The position numbers were made by a program, and so were the translations under genes. From Copromyces sp. CBS 386.78 (lineage: Eukaryota > Ascomycota > Sordariomycetes > Sordariales > Sordariaceae): 39,556 nt of DNA. Shown piece by piece: positions 18,419 through 27,955 of the stretch. The stretch is taken from NCBI GenBank assembly GCA_030685235.1, contig MU839292.1, positions 1 to 39,556 of the forward strand, given 5' to 3'. A model generated the notes under the pieces. The model was not told the origin of the DNA, did no database searches, and saw only the letters and a list, made by a program, of their open reading frames with translations. Within the stretch, counting starts at the first letter, position 1. Each line of letters opens with the position of its first letter.

Positions 18419-21346
18419 TCACCTCAACTCGAGACCACACTTCTCGACCACGAATCGAATCGGTTTTCTTGTTCGATGGTTCGTCACCCCTTTCGGCGGG
18501 ATAATCGGCCTCATCACTGGTCCCGGTCCCAACACCTTGCTTTGTCTCAGTCCGCCGCCGTTTCCCCTCGGCCTCTGCACCCCACCACCAACCCCTCCAG
18601 CTCCCATCTTGCCCCCTTGTGCTTTGCTCTCAATCACCTTCAAAGCATCACCACCACCCTTCTTCGCAACCCGCTCGTCAAATCCCCACCTTCCCACCCC
18701 TCCACCAACCAACCACCCCCCAAGATTCCTACACTGGCTCACATCCACCCACTCCAGCCTTCCACAACCTTCCAGGACGTTCTCCACGCCTACACCCGTC
18801 ACTCGCACGCACCCGCGCACGCTCAGCCCGCGGAGCTCATTCAGATGCAACGCTACACAGCCCAAGCTTGCGTCGGAGACAGCACTGCCGCAGAACGCCA
18901 TCCTCAGTTCTCTCAGAGCCGGCAGACCTAGCGCAACAACCTCGGTGGCGGTATCGGACAAGGCGCAGCAGAAGGAGAGGTCGAGATGCGTTAGCGACTT
19001 GCACGAGTTCACCAGGGCAATGATGGAGGTGTCGGTTAGGTAGGTGCAATCTGCTAGGCATAGGGTCGTGAGGTTGGGGAAGCGGTGCGGAGACCAGGAC
19101 TGGAAGCCTTGGTCGGTGATGCTCGTGCAGCGTGTTAGGGAGAGAGATTGGAGACGGGAGGAAGCGTGTAGCGCGAGGTGGTGCATGGAGCGATCGGTGA
19201 TGTGTTTGCAGTAGGAGAGGTTGAGGCGGGCGAGAGAGGGGCAGCCTATAACAGTGCCAGGCGGAGGTTGGGCGGGAGCGGTGGCTGAGCCGTTGGCAGT
19301 GGGCTTGAGACGACGGCTGCTGCGGGAGTTGGAAGAGGCGATAACCACCTTGCCGTTCTCAGAGGAACGGGAGGGGGGAGGCTCGGGGACCACCCAGCCT
19401 ACTACCCGTGCGAGCAAGTTGTCGCCCACTTTGCGGCAGTTGGACCAGTCGACTTCCTCGAGACTTTTGGCGTTTTCCGACATTTCGAGGATTTGCGACG
19501 CGGAAACATCCCAGACACTGCGCATCTTCCAGACCTTGATGTTCTTGCCGCATTGTTTCCACAAGGCTTGGAAACCTTCGTCCGTCATGTGGAAGCAGCT
19601 GCTGATGTCAACCTCGACAGGCCGTAGACCGATGAAGGTGGCGAGGATGTGAACGAGGGACCAGTCGGTTACTTTGCGGTTGATCAGGCTGAGGTCAACA
19701 TGGGTGCAGAGGTTGGGGCTGGTGGTGAGCAGGCGACGCCAGTCCCGGCAAACGATCCGTAGTCTGATCATCTCGAGGAGATCCAGGTGCTGAAAGATGC
19801 AGACCAGGATGTCATCCGGCAGGGAAAGCTTCTTGGCTTCGTCTTCCATCGTAGATGGTCGCCAAGGTAAGGTTCGTGCTCGTTTGCTTGGGATCGGGGA
19901 GCCATCAGGCACGGGATGTCGCAGCGGGCTGCTCTCGGGAGTAATGGCCTTCATGCCGTTAACAATAGCAGAAGCATCAGTCTGAGGAGTTGGCGGGGCG
20001 ATCGAGTTCCTACGACGATTGCGCATGTTCTCCATGTCCACGCTAAGGAACGGATCAGGATCCGAAGGCTGGTGTGTCTTGTCTTTTGCGGGCGAGGTTG
20101 GCCTTGAGGGTGTGGTAAAGGTAACTTCGGGCTGGGCATCCACCATCTCCACATCTTCATCCGTTCCCTTGATGCGCCTCCGAGCTGTCTCTTCCACCTG
20201 GGACCGAATTTCGGGTGGACAGCGCCTCCAGAGCTCTTCAAGCGCATCACCGCCAATCATCAGACATTCAACTGCAGTGATGGACCGGACAGTGGCAGTT
20301 CTTCCTTCAGACAAGCCCAGGCTGGCCACCTCGCCAAAGTATTGTCCTTGTTTCAACCGGGGCCGCGAGAACGTCTTTTCAGATTCGTGTACGACCTCAG
20401 CTTCACCCCGAACAATGAAGAAAATGTCGTTGCCGGGACTGCCTTGACGGACAATGTCGGTAAAAGGCGAGTAGGACTTTGGCTGTGCGCTCAGGCCCAG
20501 GAAGTGCAGGATGTCGGGAGGCAGCGTCGAGAACAGCGGAAGCTCTTTAAGCGTCTTTCGCACATTGACGTAACCGCTTCCCAGGGCGCTGCCACTAATC
20601 GTCGGGTCGTCAATCACGCCAGGACTGGGCGACTTGCGCTTCTTGCTTTTGACCACGGCGCCCTCCATGATGCTTCCCGACTCTCCGGTACTAACTTCGC
20701 CAGGCGCTGCTTCTCGGGCTAGCTTATTGCTCGGTAGTTTGCTGATATGGCCGCCTTCCTGCCGCTTTTTCTTCAAGATGTTCAACCTTTCCTGTGCTTC
20801 CTGGCGAATAGCCATTTCCATCTCGGGGTACTTGGGCAGTTCAGCTTGCAAGTCCTCCTTCTTGAGAACAACCAGCAGGCATTTCGTCCTGGCAATGATG
20901 GTTGCAGTTCGTGGAACGTCCATGAGCACACCAATCTCGCCAAAGAAGGCGCCCGGTTTGAGTTCGGCATATACAGCTTCGCCATCGCGGGATGTCACGG
21001 CGACCACGCCTCGTACCAGCCAGTACATGGCCTTTGCTTCGTCACCTTCTGTGAGGATATGATCTTGGGCGGAATGGACTTGAGGTTTTAGGTGGGTGCC
21101 AATGGCAACGAGGAAGCCTTCGGGGGCGGACATGAAGAGGGGAAACGATCGGATTCGGTCAACCAGGTCGAGAGGCATGTCGGGGATGGTCGAGGCCGTC
21201 AGAGGAGAGGGGCGAATCGGTCGGGTGGGGTTGGTCTCGACATTGAAGGACCTGATGAGGGCGCCCGAGTCTTGTGGCGGTTGAGGTCCCCCATGGTGCG
21301 CCAGGACCCGGTAGGGCGATGGAGGCGGTGTTCGACTCCGGCGCAT
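18419..21346 (-). CDS. Protein with two cyclic-nucleotide-binding domains, F-box and LRRs, 975 aa
   Basis: A single exon from a true ATG at 21346 to TGA at 18421-18419. Two CAP/PKA-type cyclic-nucleotide-binding domains lie at about 66-180 and 268-390. Each keeps the phosphate-binding cassette with its Glu and Arg: FGEIGVLMDVPRTAT (E137, R146) and FGEVASLGLSEGRTAT (E339, R349). A KSKKRK basic run is at about 233-238. RRRNSI at 444-449 fits a PKA phosphorylation consensus. The F-box is at about 507-545 (LSLPDDILVCIFQHL ... RIVCRDWRRLL). Cys-containing LRRs of the AMN1 type follow to about 870, with repeated L..L.LS.C..(I/L)(T/S)D. The C-terminus is Gly/Arg-rich. By family it should act as an SCF ubiquitin-ligase substrate receptor; control by cyclic nucleotide is inferred from the intact cassettes. 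This architecture is, to my knowledge, found in filamentous fungi, but I assign no symbol. Confidence 0.94.
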   Translation of the reverse strand: MRRSRTPPPSPYRVLAHHGGPQPPQDSGALIRSFNVETNPTRPIRPSPLTASTIPDMPLDLVDRIRSFPLFMSAPEGFLVAIGTHLKPQVHSAQDHILTEGDEAKAMYWLVRGVVAVTSRDGEAVYAELKPGAFFGEIGVLMDVPRTATIIARTKCLLVVLKKEDLQAELPKYPEMEMAIRQEAQERLNILKKKRQEGGHISKLPSNKLAREAAPGEVSTGESGSIMEGAVVKSKKRKSPSPGVIDDPTISGSALGSGYVNVRKTLKELPLFSTLPPDILHFLGLSAQPKSYSPFTDIVRQGSPGNDIFFIVRGEAEVVHESEKTFSRPRLKQGQYFGEVASLGLSEGRTATVRSITAVECLMIGGDALEELWRRCPPEIRSQVEETARRRIKGTDEDVEMVDAQPEVTFTTPSRPTSPAKDKTHQPSDPDPFLSVDMENMRNRRRNSIAPPTPQTDASAIVNGMKAITPESSPLRHPVPDGSPIPSKRARTLPWRPSTMEDEAKKLSLPDDILVCIFQHLDLLEMIRLRIVCRDWRRLLTTSPNLCTHVDLSLINRKVTDWSLVHILATFIGLRPVEVDISSCFHMTDEGFQALWKQCGKNIKVWKMRSVWDVSASQILEMSENAKSLEEVDWSNCRKVGDNLLARVVGWVVPEPPPSRSSENGKVVIASSNSRSSRRLKPTANGSATAPAQPPPGTVIGCPSLARLNLSYCKHITDRSMHHLALHASSRLQSLSLTRCTSITDQGFQSWSPHRFPNLTTLCLADCTYLTDTSIIALVNSCKSLTHLDLSFCCALSDTATEVVALGLPALRELRMAFCGSAVSDASLGCVALHLNELRGLSVRGCVRVTGVGVENVLEGCGRLEWVDVSQCRNLGGWLVGGGVGRWGFDERVAKKGGGDALKVIESKAQGGKMGAGGVGGGVQRPRGNGGGLRQSKVLGPGPVMRPIIPPKGVTNHRTRKPIRFVVEKCGLELR

Positions 21347-22405
21347 GTTTGGTGATGCTTCTGGAGGTTATATCTGTATCAAGGCAACAATCGGTCGGTC
21401 ATGCCAGTCGCGAGAGTGCTATCGGGCACAGGCAAGTGCGGAGGAGCGTGATGTGTATGCTATGGTGTGCAGAGGTATTGCTTCGATATCGGTCGCCAAA
21501 GTCCGTTTGCGGCTTCGTGGGTGGATCGGTTGGGACAGCTCAACTGCGACGGAGCATTGCGTCAGGTCGATGGAAGCTGTTGTCTGTAAGGGTTCTGTGG
21601 ATGAGGTTTGGTCAATGTCGATCCCTTCTGGTCATAATTTCTGCGCATTACTCACAGAAATAGGTAGGTATCGCTCAAGGTTGATGTAGCTACGGCAGCT
21701 CTTGAAACAGTCGAGGGGAGGGGAGTGTGACGAAGTGTCGCGTCCGTGTGCGACGGAGAGAGGTCACAAGCAGTGGTGGGACGGGAATCCTAGACTAAGG
21801 TAGTTGGCGAGGCCGGGGGACTTGGGCCCTTGTGGGGTATAGCAATCGCAATGGCCGAGCGGCGCTTTGACGTTTTGGGAGCTATGGCGCCCGTGTCGAA
21901 TCGTGATGCGATACCAGAGGTAGGAGTATGTAGCTAGTGGTGAGTATTCTAGACAATGAAGAGAAAAAGAATGAAATGTAGACTCTTTCGTCCCATACAG
22001 ATGAAGAATGAATGAATGGCAACTGCGTGTCTCCCGCCCGCAACCGTTCGGCAGCGTGGGGCCGGGCCGTTTAGGTTGGTTTACTACCTACTAGTGCCGA
22101 ATACAGTGCGTGGCCGTAACCGCCGGCACCCAATCCGTCCACTGCACTGCAGTTTTCAGCGACGGCGGGGGGACTGCAAGCAACGATGTTTATCTCGACG
22201 TCCACAACAGCAAAGAAGTGCAGGAATCACAAGAACGTTTCAGTCAGAGAATGCATGGAAGCTGGCTTCTAGAAGCAGTAGAGGTAAGACGCAAGAAGAT
22301 GTGAGCTTCCCCCCCGGCTACATGTAGCTGACGGCGATGATGTACTACCTACCTCTAGCTGTTTGTCCCCTTCTTTGTCCTCGTTTCAAGCTGCTCGAAA
22401 CAACC
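21347..22405. other. Upstream region of the F-box/LRR gene
   Basis: This contains the likely promoter of the - strand F-box gene. Overlapping + strand frames (21274-21689, 22016-22327) show no domain and little bias. TAGGTAGGTA near 21662 and ACTACCTACC near 22350 belong to the recurring motif of this island. No RNA gene was seen. Confidence 0.5.
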
Positions 22406-24372
22406 ATGACGAGGGACACAGCTACGTATATCGAACAACTTTAGACACTGGAATGATTCGCTGACAGCCATTGGAAGGTTCAGAACAGTCAACAGGGCTT
22501 CTCGAAGGGTGACGCCGCTGTGCTGTGTTGTCACACACCCCACATCCAATGCTACCACCGTTATCAACGACGACGAGAACGACACAACAACAACACCGTC
22601 TTCCATGTTCCCAACTTCCCACCGATTATTGATACAATCCCTCACCGCTGTGCTACAAGCCAGCCTTCTGTCCAAAGTCACGAGGGTAGGAAGCGGATTG
22701 TGAGCCGACCAGCGTACCTCGCCGTCCACCGCACCGATGAGCATCACGATATCCACCTCGATGACTTCATGCCGTGGAGTACTTAGTGCACGACAGCAGC
22801 AGCACCCTTGTAGTTCGCTGTCCTGCTCTTCAACCTCGAGACATCAACAACAGCCGTTTCAACAACCACGTGGTGTCGGACAACCCGATATAACGAGAGG
22901 ACAAGAAAGAGATGGCGCTGTATAGGCTACACTACACCCCTGAAGACCCTGAAAATGAGCACCCCGGGACCTCCGGACTGGTTGCCGCCACAGCCCTGCA
23001 GAATCCCTTTTCTAGAACAATTCTAGGTAGCTTCTGGACCGTGCACATGGTGTCAGCGGTCAAATTCTGAGCAAACATCATGACGACAAGTCAACGACAT
23101 CAGCAAAAACGGCCCCAGCCTGGATATCCACGCGAACTACGGCTGCGGATGTCTTTCGTTGTTCCGCAAAGAACATGACAATCTCTATGTACAGACAAAC
23201 ATCCATCTGCACCGGATCAAGTGCCGGTCGGATGAAAACATGTGGGAGCTCCGTAGTCCCGTCTAGGGGGTCCCCACGTCTTTGATCCCATGTTTCCACG
23301 TTCATCACGGCTCTGATCCTCCAAAGTTCGGTAGCAGTTTTCACAGACTTTCTTTACGATACTCAAAAAGTTCTTCTCGGCAAGGATACTGCAGTTGCTG
23401 TTGTGCGGAAATTACATCGTTGTGTTGGTGGCGGCACTGTTGCTTCACCCGGTCAAGGTGTTGATGGTCATTGGCTTGGAGCACCAATACTGTCCTTAGG
23501 GCGCTATCTGTGGCTTGGACTGTCAATGAATGCTGTCGGTAACCGTCCGGTAAGCCTCGATGTCTCGCCCTATCTCCCAGCTCATCTTCTCCGAAAGTGC
23601 ACAACTAGTTCTAGATACCATTATCGTAGGCAGAAAATGGATGGCTGTGCACAAGCTCCCTCGTGTATCAGTCCATAAGATGCCTTTACATATCGAGACA
23701 TCGACCCTGGTCGGCGTTTGCTTGACATAGGCTCAGGTGAAGACCTCTGAGCATGATGATTCCAACCTCGTTGCAGTGGAACGGTTTGGATATTGCACAT
23801 CCATCTCAAGGCGATCAACAGTCAGGATGATCCCATTCCTCTACCGTCGGATCTGTATATCGTCATCGTTGTGCTAGTCAAGGCAAGTCTGACTGTATTC
23901 CCATTCAAATTGTAGCTGCTAACAAGAACCCAAGTCTATCTATGAATGCGTTGACCGTGATCTCCGTACCGTATGCCCGTTTCTTCCCAAAACTCCTCCA
24001 AATACACCATCTGCTCCAGCTCCAGGAACTTCCAACACACGGACAAACACAGGGACCGGCACAGACCAAGGCCTTGAAGAATATAACACAACCCCTCCCC
24101 TCATCATCATCTTCACCGCATGGAAGTCCGGCCGCCATACATTGGTGTGCCTGTCTTTCGCGATCGCTGCCTTGGAGTTTTGGGCTCTCTTCCTCGGTAC
24201 GCTGCAAGTGAGTGCGAGTAGCTATGGAAGCACGACGTGACAGGCGGACCTTGCAGGGCTGCTGATTGTGATGCTGATGGAAACGGTGACGGTGGTAGGA
24301 TTGGTTGCGGTTTTCTGGACGGGAATAAGTAGACAAGGGAAAGGAGGGCAAAAACTCAGAATGATAACGTGA
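22406..24372 (+). pseudogene. Decayed multi-segment gene for a probable membrane protein
   Basis: A chain of + strand segments with clear protein character and GC-rich third positions is broken by stops and frame changes. ATG 22406 reads MTRDTATYIEQL, then TAG 22442, TGA 22454 and an open run to 22786. The frame changes at about 22770 (AVEYLVHDSSSTLVVRC), meets TAA 22891, then runs ALYRLHYTPEDPENEHPG to TGA 23068. The frame changes again (SLDIHANYGCGCLSLFRKEH, 23084-23263, TAG 23264). A weaker stretch spans about 23285-23740. SDLYIVIVVLVK ends at 23882 and is followed by IYECVDRDLRTVCPFLP from 23938, possibly across a GC-AG intron. Hydrophobic helices LVCLSFAIAALEFWALFLG and LLIVMLMETVTVVGLVAVFW lie near the end, separated by TGA 24238; final TGA 24370-24372. 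I do not recognise the family. Some breaks may be introns, but several are too close together for that. Confidence 0.5.
23883..23934 (+). other. Possible GC-AG intron in the decayed membrane-protein gene
   Basis: Between two in-phase coding segments lie 52 nt with a GCAAGT donor, a GCTAAC branch-like site and a CCCAAG acceptor. Removing them joins VIVVLVK to SIYECVDRD in frame. GC-AG introns are a minor but real class in fungi, and GCAAGT is their usual donor. The call is an inference from phase and signals. Confidence 0.4.
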
Positions 24373-24708
24373 TGAATACAGGAACAGGAGGAGCTGGGCC
24401 AGGAGGTGTTCCGTAGTCGTTCATGGCGTCTTGACGCACCAACACAAGAGAAACACTAGTGCGAGAGGCTCATAGCAAGCAGACTCCAGGGAAGGCTTGG
24501 TTCCCTGGATCGTTCGGTTGTGTAGGTAGATCTGAGCAGGCACGGTTGATGCCCTTGCCCGTTGTACTAAGGGGCATGTAGAGGTAGGCTTAGAGCCGTT
24601 GCTCCTCGCCGCGTGTTGAGAACGAAAGGTACAATATGCCACAGACACTGGACAACGAGTCGGTTGTTAACATTGAATGCCATCTTATCCTCTACAGCAG
24701 TGGGTGGC
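24373..24708. other. Intergenic region
   Basis: This short stretch lies between the decayed membrane-protein gene (+) and the small ORF (-). A 75-codon - strand frame at 24421-24648 shows no bias. GTAGGTAGA occurs near 24523. Nothing else was recognised. Confidence 0.4.
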
Positions 24709-25125
24709 TTACAAGCAAGTGGCGATAAGCCTGTGAATGAGACCGAGTCTCGCCCGTTCAGCTGCCTCTACCCACCTCCATCCCATGTGGAGGAAGATGA
24801 GTTTGGAAAGTATCGTATCGATCTTGTCGTCTTGTTCGGGCACGACAGGCGGAGAAGAGTCCAATCTCCCATTCGACTGGCGATGCATATGGTAGTAGTA
24901 AAAACTCCCTATCCAGAGAACGTGGGGAGTGATAAGGAGGAGGAACACGGGGTCAGTGGCGTAGTCCATGGCTTCTTCGGTGCTCCCAGGCCTGGCTGGG
25001 AAGTGAAGATGGGAATCATGGGATTGCCATGATGAGGAAGCGATGGAATGGGTAAAGGCAGCCAGAAATTTCGAATTTGCGAGCACTGCCCACCGGTCGA
25101 GAGCATTCTCGTGCATCATGTTCAT
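24709..25125 (-). CDS. Possible small one-helix protein, 138 aa
   Basis: A - strand frame with a true ATG at 25125. An internal ATG (MDYATDPV, at about 24965) sits in a better initiation context and is followed by strongly C-ending codons. After it comes one hydrophobic segment, VFLLLITPHVLWIGSFYYY, then an acidic linker with VPEQDDKIDTILSKLIFLH. A GTGGGT at the end of HMGWR could be a splice donor, so the last 20 residues may not be coding. No family is recognised. The coding signal is moderate and there is no homologue in the window, so this may be a short real gene or a relic. Confidence 0.35.
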   Translation of the reverse strand: MNMMHENALDRWAVLANSKFLAAFTHSIASSSWQSHDSHLHFPARPGSTEEAMDYATDPVFLLLITPHVLWIGSFYYYHMHRQSNGRLDSSPPVVPEQDDKIDTILSKLIFLHMGWRWVEAAERARLGLIHRLIATCL

Positions 25126-25724
25126 CTGGCGTCAAGCACTGCTTCTTGCGCCTTGGTCTTGCTGCGTCGGCACGCATCCATTGCTTCGGGTCTCATTGTG
25201 GAGGTTAAGTGTGCTAGGTATCCGTTTCTCGTCAAAGACCTGTCAGGACGTCTATGAGGAATCGGATCAGATCATGCCGCGGGGCCACATCGAGTGATCG
25301 AGGAATGTCGTGAGGAAAAGCTGCGATCGTGCTTGACGGTGTCATGGAAGGACGTTGTCACTTGTCAATTTCATGATTCCATCCAAAAGGCAGGAGGGAT
25401 AACAGTTCTTGAGACAGGGTTAGGGTCTCTAAAAACCGACTACCGGCCCTAATTCCGACAAGGAGCGAACGCGCGGGGCTGCTCGAAGCTTCTCCTCAAG
25501 CACTGCCTGATTACCGAGTTACCTACTGTGACGCTACATTACCTAAGCACAGCCACTGGGCCACCTGGAAACGAAACGTCATTCATCTTTTACCTTTCTT
25601 TGGCGCCGATATAGATTGTTGACATCGGTACCGGTTCCAACCACCGAAACACCTACAGCAACACCTTCATCACATCTCGGCATCGACGGCCACCTTTCTC
25701 CAGCATCGCGTCGCACCCACGATA
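25126..25724. other. Promoter region of the BI-1 family gene
   Basis: About 600 bp upstream of the + strand start at 25725. It contains a lone GGGTTAGGG at about 25420 (too short to call telomeric) and TACCTA motifs near 25520-25550. The + strand frame opening at 25616 runs out of phase over the start of the real gene and is a shadow. Confidence 0.5.
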
Positions 25725-26843
25725 ATGTCGTTTACCTTCACCATCCGCGCTGGGCCTGCGCGCCTGGCTTCGCGGATTCCCGAGTTCGCAAAGGCCTCGA
25801 GCGGTCCTGCCGCCGCCATCCGGGCTTTCCACAAGTCTGCGCCCAAGACTACCAACTTCTTCACCTCGAGGACGACCACTCCCTCGCTCATCGCCCAGAA
25901 GCCCGCCGCCAACAGCCTCCTCGCTCGTCTCCAGGGCGCCCGCCGCGGTTACCAGTACCATTCGCACTCCCAGCCTCAGCAGGACAATGGCCTGTTGATG
26001 CGCAAGCTTCTCGTCGGCGGCGCCATGGTCGGCGGCACCTGGGTTACTCTGCAGTTCATGTTCAACCGGGAGACTCGCGCGGACGGCGGCATGCCTGCTT
26101 TCGAGAGCTCGTACCTCAACAAGACCTTCATGCACACTGGACTCGGCGTCGGCATCATTGGTCTGTCGGCCTACCAGATGCTCCAGTCTGGCTTCACATA
26201 TCGTCTCATGGCTACCAACCCTTGGGTTGTCGCTATTGGTGGTCTCGCTATCTCTTTCGGTTCCATGCTTGCTACTCGCGCCATTGATCCTGACAAGTAT
26301 GCCTTCTGTCCTCGTTCCTGTCTGTCTTGTCGCATTCGCTAACTCGTTCTTCACAGCTACATTCCCAAGTATGCCTGCTGGGCCGTCTTCAACGCCACCC
26401 AGGCCGCCTTTGTCGCTCCTCTCCTCGCCATGGCTCCTCCCGCTCTCCTCGCTCGCGCCGGTCTCTACACCCTCGCCATGATGGGCTCCATCTCCTTCAT
26501 CGGTGCCACTGCCAAGCAGGAGAAGTACCTCTACATCGGCGGTCCTCTCCTCGCTGGTGCCGCCATTGTCGCCGTCTCTGGTTTCGCTCCTCTCGTACTC
26601 CCCGCCACCGCCGTCCGCACCCTCGCCTTGACCGAGAGCCTCTGGCTCTATGGTGGTCTTGCCGTCTTCGGTGGCTTCACCCTCTATGATGTCCAGAAGG
26701 TTCTCTACCATGCTCGTCTCGCTCAGGCTGGCGTCATCAAGGAGGATCCTGTCAACGAGTCCATCTCCCTTGAGCTCGACTTCCTGAACATTTTTGTTCG
26801 TATGGTCCAGATCCTCATGATGCAGCAGAACCGCAGGAAGTAA
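25725..26843 (+). CDS. Mitochondrial Bax inhibitor-1 / GHITM-like membrane protein, 352 aa
   Basis: The model is exon 1 25725-26296 and exon 2 26357-26843; the 60-nt intron has a GTATGC donor, a GCTAAC branch site and a TTCACAG acceptor. The first ~85 residues are rich in Arg, Ser and Ala with almost no acidic residues (RAGPARLASRIPEFAKASSG), a typical mitochondrial presequence. About seven or eight hydrophobic helices follow: near 94-113, 135-153, 166-185, 195-216, 222-240, 249-272, 284-301 and 331-346. The C-terminal part has LYDVQKVLYHARL and SLELDFLNIFVRMVQIL; D302 and D332 fit the paired acidic residues of the TMBIM fold that sense pH and gate calcium. The human GHITM/MICS1 protein of the inner mitochondrial membrane is the closest functional model, acting in cristae organisation and calcium or proton exchange. 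The gene is convergent with msrA. Confidence 0.94.
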
Positions 26844-27282
26844 GGATTGTGCGTAGGCTGAGTTGAACAAGAAAGCGTTGAACAAGATACCGGATCGTTT
26901 GCTTTTGAAGTTTTTAGTTAGCACTCTGCTCAGTGTTTTTTGTTGACGGAGGAGTTACGCAAGAAAGAAGCTGTTGGTCTGATTCAGTTCAAGCAGTTGT
27001 GTGTATTCTACTTGTTACATCTAGATATCCAAGAAAACTCCGAATAGAAAAAAAACGACAAAACCCAAGATCTGTCTTCCGTCCCAAACGCCGTCTGATG
27101 CAATGTGGTCGCTAGTATGTTAAATCCGTCCATGCCGTGTATGTTGTCCGGGCCCGCTTGTGTTGAAGTACCATCCCCATCTGCCCGAATGTCATCCCCA
27201 GGTTGAGCTTGGCGCATTTCCGCCACCCAGGACTCGGTTGTGTGCGCGCTCGGCGCGGCAAAGTGTTCCAAGAGCCATGCGC
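26844..27282. other. Convergent 3' flanks of the BI-1 gene and msrA
   Basis: About 440 bp lie between two convergent genes. An A-rich run near 27047-27060 could belong to a polyadenylation region. The small frames here have no coding character. Confidence 0.5.
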
Positions 27283-27955
27283 CTACTTGAGCTCAGGGAA
27301 CTTGCGCAAGAAATGGCTCGGGCACTCATACCCATCGGGGTTGTTCACCAAGTACAGCTGGTGGTACTGCTCAGCATCCCACCACTCCTTGGCCGGGAGG
27401 ATCTCGGTGATGATCTTGCCACCCCACCACTGCTCATTCGCCTTGTTGGTGATCTCCTCCGCGAGCTTCTTCTGTTCATCGTTGTGGTAGAAGATGCCGC
27501 TGCGGTACTGCGTGCCGCGATCGGGACCCTGCTGGTTTGGCGTCGTGGGATCGTGCATCTTGTAGAAGAACTCGAGGATTTGGGAGTAGGAGAGACGGGT
27601 GGGATCGTAGATCAGGAGGGTAGCTTCCGCATCTTTGTGCTTGTTAGCGACACGTCCGAGAGAACGAGTTGGGCGCAAATGTGAAGGACTTACGACCAGT
27701 GTTGCCCGAGCAAACTTGCTTGTAGGAAGGGTTGGACGAGTCACCGCCAATGTAGCCGACGCGCGCATCGTAGAGACCCTTGTCGGCAAAGTGCTTGCGA
27801 TAGAGGTGCTCAACGCCCCAGAAGCAGCCGGCGGCGACAGTGGCCTTCTCGGCGCCCTCGGGGACGTGGACGGGGCTGGAAGGGAACGTGGTGGTGGACA
27901 TTCTGGAGGTTTGCGTGTTGAGCGAACGGAAGATGCGACCGAGGAGCGAAGACAT
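27283..27955 (-). CDS. msrA: Peptide methionine-S-sulfoxide reductase (MsrA), 203 aa
   Basis: The model is exon 1 27955-27694 and exon 2 27632-27283; the 61-nt intron (GTAAGT donor, GCTAAC branch site, CAAAG acceptor) splits the His codon of the family motif SGNTGHAEA. The enzyme reduces methionine-S-sulfoxide in proteins using thioredoxin. The active-site motif GCFWG is at 43-47, with catalytic Cys44. DRGTQYRS and EQYHQLYL are conserved substrate-pocket segments. A Cys in the terminal GYECPSH is a candidate resolving cysteine. Two in-frame ATGs, at 27955 and 27901, give proteins of 203 and 185 residues. The extra 18 residues (MSSLLGRIFRSLNTQTSR) have Arg and Ser but no acid and could target mitochondria, while the shorter form matches the usual cytosolic length. 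It is the last gene before the telomere-proximal RIP block, whose edge is only about 380 bp upstream. Confidence 0.96.

Noticed and set aside
22355..22756. 133-codon - strand frame
   Set aside because: It overlaps the + strand relic in mirror phase. The + strand segments continue collinearly downstream while the - strand frame stands alone. The - strand is not fully excluded.
25415..25430. Internal telomere-like GGGTTAGGG
   Set aside because: It is a single and a half unit only, within a promoter region, and is expected by chance in a window of this size.
25653..26924. 423-codon - strand frame over the BI-1 gene
   Set aside because: It is an antisense shadow of the spliced BI-1 gene and crosses its intron. 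The product is Glu/Gly/Arg-rich low complexity.
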